Below are positions 36,554-44,990 of a stretch of 58,438 bases of DNA, piece by piece. Under the pieces are notes generated by a model. The model worked only from the letters and a program-made list of their open reading frames with translations. It had not been told where the DNA came from and did no database searches. The DNA is from UBA7803 sp041686955 (GTDB taxonomy: Bacteria > Pseudomonadota > Gammaproteobacteria > Pseudomonadales > Azotimanducaceae): contig JAWLCV010000019.1 of assembly GCA_041686955.1 (NCBI GenBank), positions 1 through 58,438 on the forward strand, written 5' to 3'. Position numbers and translations under genes: made by a program. Numbering within the stretch: position 1 is the stretch's first letter; every line of letters starts with the position of its first letter.

Positions 36554-37608
36554 GGGCGCTCCCGGGCGCGCGCCCGCTCTGCGTCCAGAAGCGCCCGCTT
36601 GCGTGCCGGCCCCCAGCGGTAGCCGCCCAGGCTACCGTCGCCGCGCAGCACCCGATGGCACGGTACCAGCACGGCCACCCGGTTCGCGGCGCAGGCGGAT
36701 GCCGCGGCGCGGATCGCCTTCGGCTGCTCGATGCCTGCGGCCACCTCGCCGTAGCTGACGACGTCGCCCTCGGGGATTCCCAGCAGAAAGCGCCACACCT
36801 TGATCTGGAATGCGGTGCCGCGAAGGTCCAACGGAAGCTCCGGGCGAGGCGCCCCCCGGTCGACATGGGCGACCAGGGCGTCGATCCAGGCGTCCAGGGG
36901 CGGCGCGTGCTCGGCTGGGGAGACCTGCAGCAGAGCGTTGGGAAACTCGTCGCAAAGCTGGCGTTTCAGCGCCTCGCCGCTCTCGCCGAACTGGGCGAAG
37001 CACACGCCCCGCTCCGTGGCGGCCATGAGCAAAGGGCCGAGGGCCGTGTCGCGGCAGGCGTAGGCGATGGACTCGCCAGCCCCGCCGGCCCGGTAGGCGC
37101 TGGGCGTCATGCCGATGTTGCGGGTGGCCTCGCCGTAGACTCGGCTTGGCGATCCGAAACCGGCGCGGTAGATGGCGTCCGTCACGTCGTCGCCGGCTTT
37201 CAGGGCGGTCTTGAAGCCCGCCAGCCGCACCGCGTCGTGGAAGACCTTGGGAGTTACGCCGAACGCCGCCTTGAACCGTCGCTGCAGCCGCGACGTGGAG
37301 CAGGCCGCCCGCCGGGCCAGGTGCGCCAGGGTGAGAGGCTGGTCGCCGTGCTCCTCGATGTAGCGGGCGATCTCCGCCACGTCGGCGAAGGCGTCCGAGC
37401 CGGGGTGGCACCGGCGGCAGGGCCGGTAGCCGGCGGCGGCCGCGGCGGGCGGATCGGCGAAGAACCTCAAGTTTTCAGGCCGAGCCGGGCGCGCCGCGCA
37501 GGAGGGCCGGCAGAAGACGCCGGTGGTGACCACGGCGTACACGAAGCGGCCGTCGCAGGAGGCGTCCCGCGTCGCTACGGCGGCGCGCATCTGGTCTTCG
37601 GTCAGCAT
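36550..37608 (-). CDS. ada: Ada: methylphosphotriester/O6-methylguanine methyltransferase and activator
   Basis: 352 residues from the ATG at 37608 (GGGGAT upstream). The N-terminal zinc domain has C33 and C37 (VFCRPSC) and a CRRC pair; C33 is the expected methylphosphotriester acceptor. An AraC-type HTH region follows (LARRAACSTSRLQRRFKAAFG). The C-terminal O6-alkylguanine transferase has acceptor C317 in VPCHRVL. It repairs alkylated DNA and, once methylated at C33, activates its own operon, here with the 2OG oxygenase. All domains are intact. Confidence 0.95.
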   Translation of the reverse strand: MLTEDQMRAAVATRDASCDGRFVYAVVTTGVFCRPSCAARPARPENLRFFADPPAAAAAGYRPCRRCHPGSDAFADVAEIARYIEEHGDQPLTLAHLARRAACSTSRLQRRFKAAFGVTPKVFHDAVRLAGFKTALKAGDDVTDAIYRAGFGSPSRVYGEATRNIGMTPSAYRAGGAGESIAYACRDTALGPLLMAATERGVCFAQFGESGEALKRQLCDEFPNALLQVSPAEHAPPLDAWIDALVAHVDRGAPRPELPLDLRGTAFQIKVWRFLLGIPEGDVVSYGEVAAGIEQPKAIRAAASACAANRVAVLVPCHRVLRGDGSLGGYRWGPARKRALLDAERARARERP

Positions 37609-37698
37609 GGCTCGATCCCCGATGGTAAGCGAGGGTCGAACCATAGGGAATCGTCACCCGCGCCGCGCTCCGATTCCGGGCGGGCAATTCCGTTCGCG

Positions 37699-37845
37699 TC
37701 AGTCGATCTCGTCCTCGACTTCCTCGGCCGTGTCGCTCACGGCTTCGCCACCCGCCTCGATGTCCTCGCCGGCGCCCTGCATGGTATTACAGCCGGCCAG
37801 GGTGGCCGCGAAAAGCAGCATCGCAAACAACTTGATCGCATCCAT
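37699..37845 (-). CDS. Entericidin-like small lipoprotein
   Basis: 48 residues, MDAIKLFAMLLFAATLAGC then NTMQGAGEDIEAGGEAVSD and an acidic end. A strong GAGGAG precedes the ATG. The lipobox LAGC and the mature QGAGEDIEAGG pattern match the entericidin A/B family, tiny membrane lipoproteins linked in E. coli to stationary-phase lysis. It lies upstream of ada on the same strand with about 90 bp between them. Its small size means automated annotation often misses it. Confidence 0.88.
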   Translation of the reverse strand: MDAIKLFAMLLFAATLAGCNTMQGAGEDIEAGGEAVSDTAEEVEDEID

Positions 37846-37968
37846 GGTCGGTCACTCCTCGGCAGAACCATTGGAGGACGGCGAGCGAGCAAAGAGCGAG
37901 CCAACGCCCGGGAGGTTCCGGCACCGATCCTGCACGACCGGCGTAAGGACACAGAAATGGAGGGTCCC

Positions 37969-38127
37969 ATGGACTTGGTGCGGATACTGATCGCCATTCT
38001 GCTGCCGCCCCTGGGGGTGTTTCTGCAGGTGGGCCTGGGGGGGCATTTCTGGCTGAACATCCTACTGACGCTGCTTGGCTACATACCCGGCATCATTCAC
38101 GCCGTCTGGATCATCGCCACCCACTGA
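37969..38127 (+). CDS. YqaE/Pmp3-family membrane peptide
   Basis: 52 residues with two hydrophobic helices and the conserved LLPPLGVFLQVGLGG and LLGYIPGIIHAVWI segments of the Pmp3/YqaE family, stress-induced inner-membrane peptides tied to ion balance. The ATG at 37969 (GGAGGG upstream) gives the standard length; an ATG 12 bp earlier is possible. The last 66 bp overlap the 3' end of the convergent cstA gene. Confidence 0.9.
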   Translation: MDLVRILIAILLPPLGVFLQVGLGGHFWLNILLTLLGYIPGIIHAVWIIATH

Positions 38128-39816
38128 CCACTGCGTGGGGGTGGATGCACTTCGACCGCGGCGCTTGAACGCGAGGATGGCGGAGCCTGCCTCGAGCATC
38201 ACCATCAGGCTGGTGCCGAGCACCACCAGGTCCAGCACCACCAGCAGGTAGTTTCCGTCCCGGTAGAACTGGGCGAGCGTCACGCAGGCCGCCAAAAACG
38301 ACATGGTGAACACGAAAAGCATGGGCAGCAGGGTGTAGTAGGAGGGGCGGCCGAGCTTGATGAGCATGACGCTGATGATGAGCAGGGTCATGCCGGCGAG
38401 GATCTGATTGGTGGCGCCGAACAGCGGCCAGATGATCATGCCGCCGGAGCCCGAGGCCCCGCCGGCGCCAAACGCCAGCAGCAGACAGGCGCCCACCGCC
38501 AGCAGGGTCGCGACCACGCCGTTGCCGAGCAGGGGGATCCGGTAGATCTGCCCCCACTCCTCGATGATGTAGCGCTGCAGCCGCACCCCGGAATCCATGG
38601 TGGTGCCCGCGAACAGCACCACCATGGTGGCCAGCATCGTCTGGGCGATGCCGGCGGGTATGCCCCAGCCCTGCTCGATGAGGTTCGCGCCCCCGGAGAT
38701 GAAGGCGCCGGCCCCGGCGGCGCCGAACTCGTCGTAGATGGCGTGCCAGGCTTCCGGCGTGGCCGCCAGAGCGGCGCCGCTGACGGTGACGATGGTGATG
38801 AGCGCGAGCGAGCCTTCCCCCACCGCACCCAGGTAGCCCACGAACCGGGCATCGGTTTCTTTGTCGAGCTGCTTCGAGGTGGTCCCGGAGGCGACGATGC
38901 CGTGGAACCCCGATACGGCTCCGCAGGCGATGGTGACGAACAACAGCGGGATGATGGACGGGGCCGTCGCGCTCACCTGGGAATTGAATGCGGGGGCGGA
39001 GATGTCCGGCATGAAGATGAACACCGAGGAGTACAGCAGCAGCAGTCCCACGACGAGCTGCATGCCGTTGATGAAATCCCGGGGCTGAAGCAGGACCCAC
39101 ACCGGCAGCATGGAGGCGATGGCGGCGTAGACGAACAGCACCACGATCCAGCTCGCCTGGGGAGCCAGGCCGAACAGCCCCTCGGGCAGCGCCAGGGGGA
39201 TCATGCTGCCGCCGTAGACGGTAGCGTAGAGCACGGCCACGCCGACCAGGGAGAGGGCCACCAGATTGAACTTCCGGTGCACGAGCTGGCCGATCACCAG
39301 CGCCACGGCAATGGCGGCCCAGGCTGGCAGCACGGCGCTCGGCGTATCGACGAACGCGCGGGCGATGACCACCGCGAACACCGAGTTCACCATCAAGAGC
39401 ACCAGGAAGACCACGATCATGTACAGCGCGCGGCTGCGCTTGCCCACGACCGTTTCCGACAGGGCGCCCATGGAGCGGCCCTTGTGGCGGTTGCTGGCCC
39501 ACAGGGCCCCGAAGTCGTGGACGCCGGCGAAGAAGATGGTGCCCAGCACCACCCAGAGCACCGCCGGCACCCACCCCCAGTACACGGCGATGGCGGGGCC
39601 GACGATGGGTGCTGCGCCGGCCACGGAGGTGAAGTGATGGCCCCACAGCACGTAGCGGTTGGTGGGCACGTAGTCCACGCCGTCCTCGAGCTCGTGGGCG
39701 GGCGTGACGAAGCGCTCGTCGAGCTGAAAGATACGGGTCGCGATGAACCGGGAGTAGACGAACCAGCCGAAGCACATGCCCGCGATCCCGAGCAACACCA
39801 CCACCACGGAATGCAT
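38062..39816 (-). CDS. cstA: CstA-family peptide/pyruvate transporter
   Basis: 584 residues with about 15 hydrophobic helices. NRHKGRSMG, GFHGIVASGTTSKQL, GSGGMIIWPLFGATNQILAG and TMSFLAACVTL are CstA-family hallmarks. E. coli CstA and BtsT take up peptides or pyruvate; this one is shorter than the roughly 700-residue E. coli proteins but within the broader family. A strong GAGGAGG precedes the ATG. The hydrophilic C-terminal tail lies within the overlap with the yqaE gene and might be a late extension. Confidence 0.92.
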   Translation of the reverse strand: MHSVVVVLLGIAGMCFGWFVYSRFIATRIFQLDERFVTPAHELEDGVDYVPTNRYVLWGHHFTSVAGAAPIVGPAIAVYWGWVPAVLWVVLGTIFFAGVHDFGALWASNRHKGRSMGALSETVVGKRSRALYMIVVFLVLLMVNSVFAVVIARAFVDTPSAVLPAWAAIAVALVIGQLVHRKFNLVALSLVGVAVLYATVYGGSMIPLALPEGLFGLAPQASWIVVLFVYAAIASMLPVWVLLQPRDFINGMQLVVGLLLLYSSVFIFMPDISAPAFNSQVSATAPSIIPLLFVTIACGAVSGFHGIVASGTTSKQLDKETDARFVGYLGAVGEGSLALITIVTVSGAALAATPEAWHAIYDEFGAAGAGAFISGGANLIEQGWGIPAGIAQTMLATMVVLFAGTTMDSGVRLQRYIIEEWGQIYRIPLLGNGVVATLLAVGACLLLAFGAGGASGSGGMIIWPLFGATNQILAGMTLLIISVMLIKLGRPSYYTLLPMLFVFTMSFLAACVTLAQFYRDGNYLLVVLDLVVLGTSLMVMLEAGSAILAFKRRGRSASTPTQWSVGGDDPDGVNDAGYVAKQRQ

Positions 39817-39849
39817 CGACACCTCCTCTCCCCTGTGACTTTGCGGCCT

Positions 39850-40147
39850 TCCGGCAAGACGTTTGCGTGGGGGCCACGCCGGCGGAGAATAGCAGGCGGG
39901 CCCGGCGCCGGCTACGCGGCCGCGCCTGCCGGCCGTCCGCCGCCGGCCNNNNNNNNNNNNNNNNNNNNNNNNNNNNNNNNNNNNNNNNNNNNNNNNNNNN
40001 NNNNNNNNNNNNNNNNNNNNNNNNNNNNNNNNNNNNNNNNNNNNNNNNTCCGGCAAGACGTTTGCGTGGGGGCCACGCCGGCGGAGAATAGCAGGCGGGC
40101 CCGGCGCCGGCTACGCGGCCGCGCCTGCCGGCCGTCCGCCGCCGGCC
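39850..40147. repeat. Perfect 99-bp direct repeat flanking an N gap (assembly join)
   Basis: Positions 39850-39948 and 40049-40147 are identical over 99 bp and abut the 100-N run on both sides. This is what two contigs sharing a 99-mer overlap look like when joined by a fixed-length gap. The true genome probably holds the segment once. The rest of the 490-bp space between cstA and the host-attachment gene holds short GC-rich repeats (two copies of a 17-bp motif beginning GCCGTCCGCC at about 40131-40168) and no gene. Confidence 0.85.
39949..40048. other. Assembly gap, 100 Ns
   Basis: Exactly 100 unknown bases, a placeholder length. It lies in the intergenic region upstream of cstA, so no gene is interrupted. 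Confidence 0.99.
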
Positions 40148-40308
40148 AGAAGCCGTCCGCCGCCGGCCCCTGGCCGGCGGGTGCGGATATTGCACGACCC
40201 GGCACGCGGCCCCACCGGGCGGGAGTGGGCGGCGGTTTTACTTGATGATCCGGGGCGGGGAGAATGCGCGAGTGGCAGTCGTGAACCTCAAAGTCGAAAG
40301 GGGGACAT

Positions 40309-40743
40309 ATGGCCAATACCTGGGTCGTCGTCGCGGACGGAACGCGCGCACGCCTGTTCAACCGGCACAAGAACCGCACCCTGGAGGAGTTCGACGTGCT
40401 GCTGTCGCCGGAGCATCGCCTGCACGAGGGCGACCTGGTTACCGATCGTGACGGCCGGACCTTCGACTCGGCGGGTCAGGGCCGGCACGCCATGGGGAAC
40501 AAGAACACCACCAAGAACCACGAGATGGCGAACTTCGCCAAGCGGCTTGCGATGCGGCTCGAGGAAGGTCGCACCTCGGGAGAGCTGGAGCGCCTGGTGC
40601 TGGTGGCGCCGCCGCGGTTTCTCGGGCAGCTCAGAGCGAATCTCAGCGGCCCCACCCAGGGGCTGGTGGCGCTGACCCTGGACAAGGAGCTGACCACGTT
40701 GCCGGCGGAGAAGCTGCAGAGCTACCTGCCGGAATTCTTTTGA
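40309..40743 (+). CDS. Host attachment family protein
   Basis: 144 residues of the Host_attach family. TWVVVADGTRARLF at the start, GRHAMGNKN in the middle and LVLVAPPRFLGQLR are characteristic. The name comes from a plant-associated protein; most relatives are cytoplasmic, of unknown role and often grouped with stress proteins. AAAGGGGG precedes the ATG. The next gene follows after 16 bp, so the pair is probably co-transcribed. Confidence 0.9.
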   Translation: MANTWVVVADGTRARLFNRHKNRTLEEFDVLLSPEHRLHEGDLVTDRDGRTFDSAGQGRHAMGNKNTTKNHEMANFAKRLAMRLEEGRTSGELERLVLVAPPRFLGQLRANLSGPTQGLVALTLDKELTTLPAEKLQSYLPEFF

Positions 40744-40759
40744 CCGAGGAGCACGCGCC

Positions 40760-41221
40760 ATGACCCAGCACAAGCGGGATACCTACGTCGACGGCCGCGA
40801 GGTGATCGAGCGGGCCATCGAGTACCTCAAGCGAATCCGTGACATCCTCGACGAGGAGCGTGAGCGAGACCATTCGGAGCGGGTGAAGATGCTGCTGAAC
40901 AGCTTCGAGGCGGAGCAGCGCAATCTGCTCGGCAGCGTCGAGCGCTTCCTGGAGGATGCTCCGGACAAGGTGCTTCATACGTACGCCCAGTACATCCTCG
41001 ACCTGCCCGAGGAGCTCGAGGAGCCGGAGCAGCCGCTCACCAACCTGGGATTGCTGCAGTGGCTGCAGGGCGCCAACAACCGCCTGTACCAGGAGTTCGA
41101 GGAGCTGGGATCCAAGTGGGATTCCGCCGAGCAGAAGCAGGCGTTCCAGGGCATCGCCCAGCAGGTGGAGGCCCATGAGCGGCGGCTCTCCAAGGAGTAC
41201 CAGCGCTTCCAGGATCTGTGA
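40760..41221 (+). CDS. Helical protein, unknown (ferritin-like bundle possible)
   Basis: 153 residues, almost entirely predicted alpha-helical and acidic, with His and Glu residues in the helices (RDHSERVKMLLNSFEAEQRNL in part, HTYAQYILDLPEE, VEAHERRLSKEYQRF). This could be a ferritin- or hemerythrin-like bundle, but the paired EXXH motifs are not clear, so I do not assign one. Good ribosome site (CGAGGAG). It pairs with the host-attachment gene upstream. Confidence 0.7.
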   Translation: MTQHKRDTYVDGREVIERAIEYLKRIRDILDEERERDHSERVKMLLNSFEAEQRNLLGSVERFLEDAPDKVLHTYAQYILDLPEELEEPEQPLTNLGLLQWLQGANNRLYQEFEELGSKWDSAEQKQAFQGIAQQVEAHERRLSKEYQRFQDL

Positions 41222-41273
41222 GCGGAGATCGCCCGTGCCTACCGGCGGCTTCGCGATGCCGTGAAGTAGCGCC

Positions 41274-42275
41274 TCAGAGAAGGCTCTCCACCACGTTCTC
41301 GATCAGCGCCGCCCCCACCCAGGTGAGGGGCGGGATGATGAGATACAGCAGCAGCCGCGCCACCACGCTCACGTCGAAGGGCCACTCCGGGGCCAGCAGC
41401 ACCTCGCGGCGATAGGCCAGGAGTGGTGCCAGCGCCGCTCCGGTCTCGGTCCGTGCCGGATCCGGGTTGCCCAGAGTGTCGATTCGATGCTCCAGCGCCT
41501 CGAGCACCCGGCGTTTCTCTCCCACCATCCGGCGATGAACCGGCCACACCGGAAGGGCCGCCATCAGCACCATGGGCACCGCCGTGGCCAGCAGCCCCGG
41601 AATGTAGGCCACGGGCGACACGGTCTCGTCGAGGAACATGAGCGGAAACAGGGCCTGTGCGCCGATGATGGCGGAGGTGGATATGACCGCCACCACCGCG
41701 AACGGCCTGAGCTGGCGGGGTGCGAACAGATTCACCCGGACGACACGGGCGGCGCGTTGGAGCACCAGAGCGTTGTCGAGCAGCGCCGCCACGACGAAGG
41801 TCACCACCAGCCACACCACTCCGGTGCCGACGATGACGGCCCACATCTGCCGGGGAGCGACGGCCGTGTCGCCCAACGGCCGGAAGAGCCCGTGGAGCAT
41901 CAGATTGTGCACGAGCCCGCCGGCGGCGCCGATGGCGAGCACCGCGACGAGCCAGCCGAGGGGCTTGTGGTGGATCCTCTGCTGCCAGCGGGCGATGCGC
42001 GCGGGCTCGGCGTCGAGCCGGGCCTCCACCTCGTCGAGAGCCGCCGCCGTGCGTTCGCTGATGTAGCCGAACACCGGGAGCAGGTAGGCGATGATGGCGC
42101 TGAAGAAGATCGTGGGGCCGAAGTCCCACCGCCCTGGGCTGAGGTCGCTGAAGGCGCCGAGGCTCCAGAAGACAGCCAGGAGCACCGCCAGCAGGGTGAT
42201 GCCCGCCATCCAGCGGCTGCCCGGGAACGCCACGGGCCGGATGACGAACGGGATTCGCAGGTCGACGTTACGCAC
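41274..42275 (-). CDS. Multi-spanning membrane protein, unknown
   Basis: 333 residues from a GTG with no clear ribosome site. About seven hydrophobic segments (TLLAVLLAVFWSLGAF, FFSAIIAYLLPVFGY, WLVAVLAIGAAGGLV, WAVIVGTGVVWLVVTFVVAALL in part, VVAVISTSAIIGAQALF, LLATAVPMVLMAALPVW, LLLYLIIPPLTWVGAAL) with two cytoplasmic charged loops, the second helical (KRRVLEALEHRIDTL). No transporter motif is recognised. It is followed on the same strand by nothing within 50 bp. Confidence 0.72.
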   Translation of the reverse strand: MRNVDLRIPFVIRPVAFPGSRWMAGITLLAVLLAVFWSLGAFSDLSPGRWDFGPTIFFSAIIAYLLPVFGYISERTAAALDEVEARLDAEPARIARWQQRIHHKPLGWLVAVLAIGAAGGLVHNLMLHGLFRPLGDTAVAPRQMWAVIVGTGVVWLVVTFVVAALLDNALVLQRAARVVRVNLFAPRQLRPFAVVAVISTSAIIGAQALFPLMFLDETVSPVAYIPGLLATAVPMVLMAALPVWPVHRRMVGEKRRVLEALEHRIDTLGNPDPARTETGAALAPLLAYRREVLLAPEWPFDVSVVARLLLYLIIPPLTWVGAALIENVVESLL

Positions 42276-42340
42276 GTGCCGGGTTCACGGAAAGAGAAAT
42301 GCTAGCACGCGCGCGGCCTCACTCGTGACGTGAGGTCCGG

Positions 42341-43183
42341 TCAGGCCGCAGGCCGCTCTTCTCCGACGATGGACACCCGCTCGCCGTAGCGGCTGTTGGG
42401 GTAGTAATCCCAGATGGCGTGGTGCTGGGTGCAGCGGTTGTCCCAGAACGTCAGCGTGTTGGGCTCCCAGCGCACCCGGCACGGCAACCTCACCTCCGTC
42501 GCGATGAAGTCGAAGAGCCCGTCGAGGAGCATTCGGCTCTCCCAGGGACGCAGCCCCTTGATGTGGGAGGTGAAGCCGGCGTTGACGTACAGAACCTTGC
42601 GCCCCGTCTCCGGGTGGGTCACCACCACCGGATGCTCGTTGCGCGGGTACTGGCTGCCGTCCCGGGGCGCGACCCCGTAGCTGCCTACATAGGGAATGGC
42701 CCCGTCGTGCACGGCTACCAAACCATCGAGCATGGTCTTCATGGTGTCGGAGAGCAGCTCGTAGGCCAGGTACATGTCGGCGAAGAGGGTATCGCCGCCG
42801 CCACCCTCGGGCGTCTCCTTGATGTAGAGCATGGAGCCGAGGGGCGGGATCTCGTCGCAGGTCACGTCCGTATGCCAGCCGTTGCCGGCGGTGTAGCGGG
42901 AGTCCCTGGTGGTCTTCACCGGAAGAATTTCCGGGTCTCCGCCGTAGCTGTGCTGCATGGGATGCACGTGCAGGCGGCCGAAGCGCCGGGCGAAGGCCTT
43001 GTGCTGCTCCCGGTCCAGATGCTGGTTGCGGAACACCAGCACCTTCCAGTCGAGCCAGGCCTGGTAGATCTCGCTGAATTGCTCGTTGGACAGCGGCCCG
43101 GCCAGATCCACCCCGGAGATTTCCGCCCCGATGTGCGGGGTGAGGGGTTCGATACCGATGGCGTGACAGGCGGACGCGCTCAT
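42341..43183 (-). CDS. TauD/TfdA-family 2-oxoglutarate dioxygenase
   Basis: 280 residues, the normal size. N-terminal PLTPHIGAEISGVDLAGPL is the family opening. The iron ligands are H104 and D106 (WHTDVT) with H254 in CTQHHAIWDY; an arginine in RYGERVSI should bind 2-oxoglutarate. Relatives hydroxylate taurine, 2,4-D, alkyl sulfates and similar compounds. The ATG lies nine bases after the acyl-CoA dehydrogenase stop, making it the last gene of a four-gene operon. Confidence 0.93.
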   Translation of the reverse strand: MSASACHAIGIEPLTPHIGAEISGVDLAGPLSNEQFSEIYQAWLDWKVLVFRNQHLDREQHKAFARRFGRLHVHPMQHSYGGDPEILPVKTTRDSRYTAGNGWHTDVTCDEIPPLGSMLYIKETPEGGGGDTLFADMYLAYELLSDTMKTMLDGLVAVHDGAIPYVGSYGVAPRDGSQYPRNEHPVVVTHPETGRKVLYVNAGFTSHIKGLRPWESRMLLDGLFDFIATEVRLPCRVRWEPNTLTFWDNRCTQHHAIWDYYPNSRYGERVSIVGEERPAA

Positions 43184-43192
43184 GATCGCTCC

Positions 43193-44368
43193 TCAGTCCG
43201 GCAGGCCGAGCACACGCTTGGCGATGATGTTGGCCTGAATCTCGTCGCTGCCACCGTAGATCGTGGTGGCCTTGGTGGCGAGCCACTCCCGGCTGGCCTC
43301 GAGCTCGCGCTCGTCGAAGCTCTCGCCTTCGACCCCGAGCCCCCGGGTGCCCATGAGCTGGCGCTTGAGGTCGGCACCCTGCTGCTGCAGCCGGGCCCCC
43401 ACCAGCTTGAAGATCGACGTGGCTTCTCCCGGCGTGCCCGAGCGGTTCTCCTCGTTGACCCGCTTGGCGGTGAGGCCGAAGGCGGCTTGCTGCATGTTGA
43501 AGCGGAGCAGGGTGTCGCGCACGTCCGGGTCGGCGATGCGTCCGTCGCGCTCCCCTACGTACTCCCGGGCGGTGCGAACCAGGCCGTCGCCGGGGGACGG
43601 GCGGCGGCCGCCGGAGAGCCCGCCGATGCCGGAACGTTCGTGCTGCAGCAGCCGCTTGCCCACGGTCCAGCCCTTGTTCAGCTCGCTCACCAGATCTTCC
43701 TTGCGGGCGATGGCGTTGTCGAAAAAGGTTTCGCAGAAGGGAGAGTTGCCGGAGATGAGACGGATGGGCCGCACCGATACGCCGGGCTGATCCATGGTGA
43801 GCAGCACGAAGCTGATGCCCTCGTGCTTCGGGGCGTCGAAATCGGTGCGCACCAGGGCGAACATCCAGTCCGCGGTGGCGGCGCCGGAGGTCCAGATCTT
43901 CTGGCCGTTGATGACGAAGTGGTCGCCCTTGTCTTCGGCCCGGGTCTTCAAGGAGGCCAGGTCCGATCCGGCGTTGGGCTCGGAGTAACCCTGGCACCAC
44001 TGCACCTCGCCACGGACGATCTTCGGCAGGTGGCGCTCCTTCTGCTCGGGGGTGCCGAACTCCAGCAGGGTCGGCCCGATCATGGTGAGCCCCATGCCCG
44101 AGAGAGGAGCACGTGCGCGGATGGCGCCCATCTCCTCGTACAGCACGGCCGCCTGCTGGGGCGAGAGCCCGCCGCCGCCGTACTCCTTGGGCCAGGTGGG
44201 CGCGGTGAAGCCACGCTCCACGCAGCGCTCCAGCCACAGCTTCACGTCCGGCTCGAGCTCGATCTTGCTGCTGCCGATGGCCAGTTGCCCCGGTCCACGG
44301 GCGCCTTCCGGGCAGTTCTCCTGCAACCAGGCGCGTACTTCTTCACGGAACTCTGACAACTCGGACAT
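43193..44368 (-). CDS. Acyl-CoA dehydrogenase family protein
   Basis: 391 residues from the ATG at 44368 (GGGAGG upstream). QGYSEPNAGSDLASLKTRAED (in part), INGQKIWTSGA and IYGGSDEIQANIIAKRVLGLP show the FAD and C-terminal motifs. The latter resembles enzymes of steroid side-chain or long branched acyl-CoA breakdown. It passes electrons to ETF. It is grouped with a MaoC hydratase and a TauD-type oxygenase, which fits oxidation then hydration of an unusual acyl-CoA. Confidence 0.93.
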   Translation of the reverse strand: MSELSEFREEVRAWLQENCPEGARGPGQLAIGSSKIELEPDVKLWLERCVERGFTAPTWPKEYGGGGLSPQQAAVLYEEMGAIRARAPLSGMGLTMIGPTLLEFGTPEQKERHLPKIVRGEVQWCQGYSEPNAGSDLASLKTRAEDKGDHFVINGQKIWTSGAATADWMFALVRTDFDAPKHEGISFVLLTMDQPGVSVRPIRLISGNSPFCETFFDNAIARKEDLVSELNKGWTVGKRLLQHERSGIGGLSGGRRPSPGDGLVRTAREYVGERDGRIADPDVRDTLLRFNMQQAAFGLTAKRVNEENRSGTPGEATSIFKLVGARLQQQGADLKRQLMGTRGLGVEGESFDERELEASREWLATKATTIYGGSDEIQANIIAKRVLGLPD

Positions 44369-44482
44369 CTGCAAGCCTCCCCTCGTGAAGCTTCGGACTT
44401 TATCGGCAACCCACCAGCCGGGCAACCCGGCGGCGGGGAGGGCGCTCCGCGGCGGCCGGCGCAGCGCCCGGGTGCCTGCGGC

Positions 44483-44953
44483 TCAGAACACCAGGCGAAG
44501 CACGCTCTCGGCCACGCACGCGGGCTTCTCCGCGCCCTGGATCTCCATGGTGAGCTCGTTGACCACCTCCAGCATGTTGCCTTTGATCTCCACCGACTTG
44601 AGCGTGCCGCTGGTGCGGACCTTGGACCCCACGGGGACCGGCGAGGGAAAACGAACCTTGTTCCAGCCGTAGTTGATTCCCATCTGCACCCCGTCCAGGG
44701 CCGGCAGGCCCACCCCCTGACCGCCGGGAAGAAAGCTCATGATGGACATGGTGAGCTGACCGTGGGCGATGGTGGTGCCGAACGGACCATTCTTGGCACG
44801 GTCCGGATCGGTGTGGATCCACTGGTGGTCCAGCGTGGCCTCGGCGAACAGATTGATGCGCTCCTGGGTGATTTCGAACCAGTCGGTGGGCTCGTTGCGT
44901 TGGCCGATGCGCGCTTCCAGGGTCTTGCGGGCATTCTCCAGGGCTTCGGACAT
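44483..44953 (-). CDS. MaoC-like enoyl-CoA hydratase
   Basis: 156 residues of the hot-dog-fold MaoC/NodN type. The hydratase-2 motif reads ATLDHQWIHTDPDRA followed by GPFGTTIAHG, with the conserved D and H. It would hydrate an enoyl-CoA to an R-3-hydroxyacyl-CoA, right after the neighbouring acyl-CoA dehydrogenase. AAAGGAG precedes the ATG. The 114-bp space to the dehydrogenase start shows no promoter I can support. Confidence 0.92.
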   Translation of the reverse strand: MSEALENARKTLEARIGQRNEPTDWFEITQERINLFAEATLDHQWIHTDPDRAKNGPFGTTIAHGQLTMSIMSFLPGGQGVGLPALDGVQMGINYGWNKVRFPSPVPVGSKVRTSGTLKSVEIKGNMLEVVNELTMEIQGAEKPACVAESVLRLVF

Positions 44954-44990
44954 GATGGTCTCCTTTCTCTGTGAGGGAACGTTAAATGAT

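Noticed and set aside
39850..40147. Flanking direct repeat as an insertion-sequence or phage attachment scar
   Set aside because: The repeat ends precisely at a fixed 100-N gap and there is no transposase or integrase; an assembly overlap explains it better.
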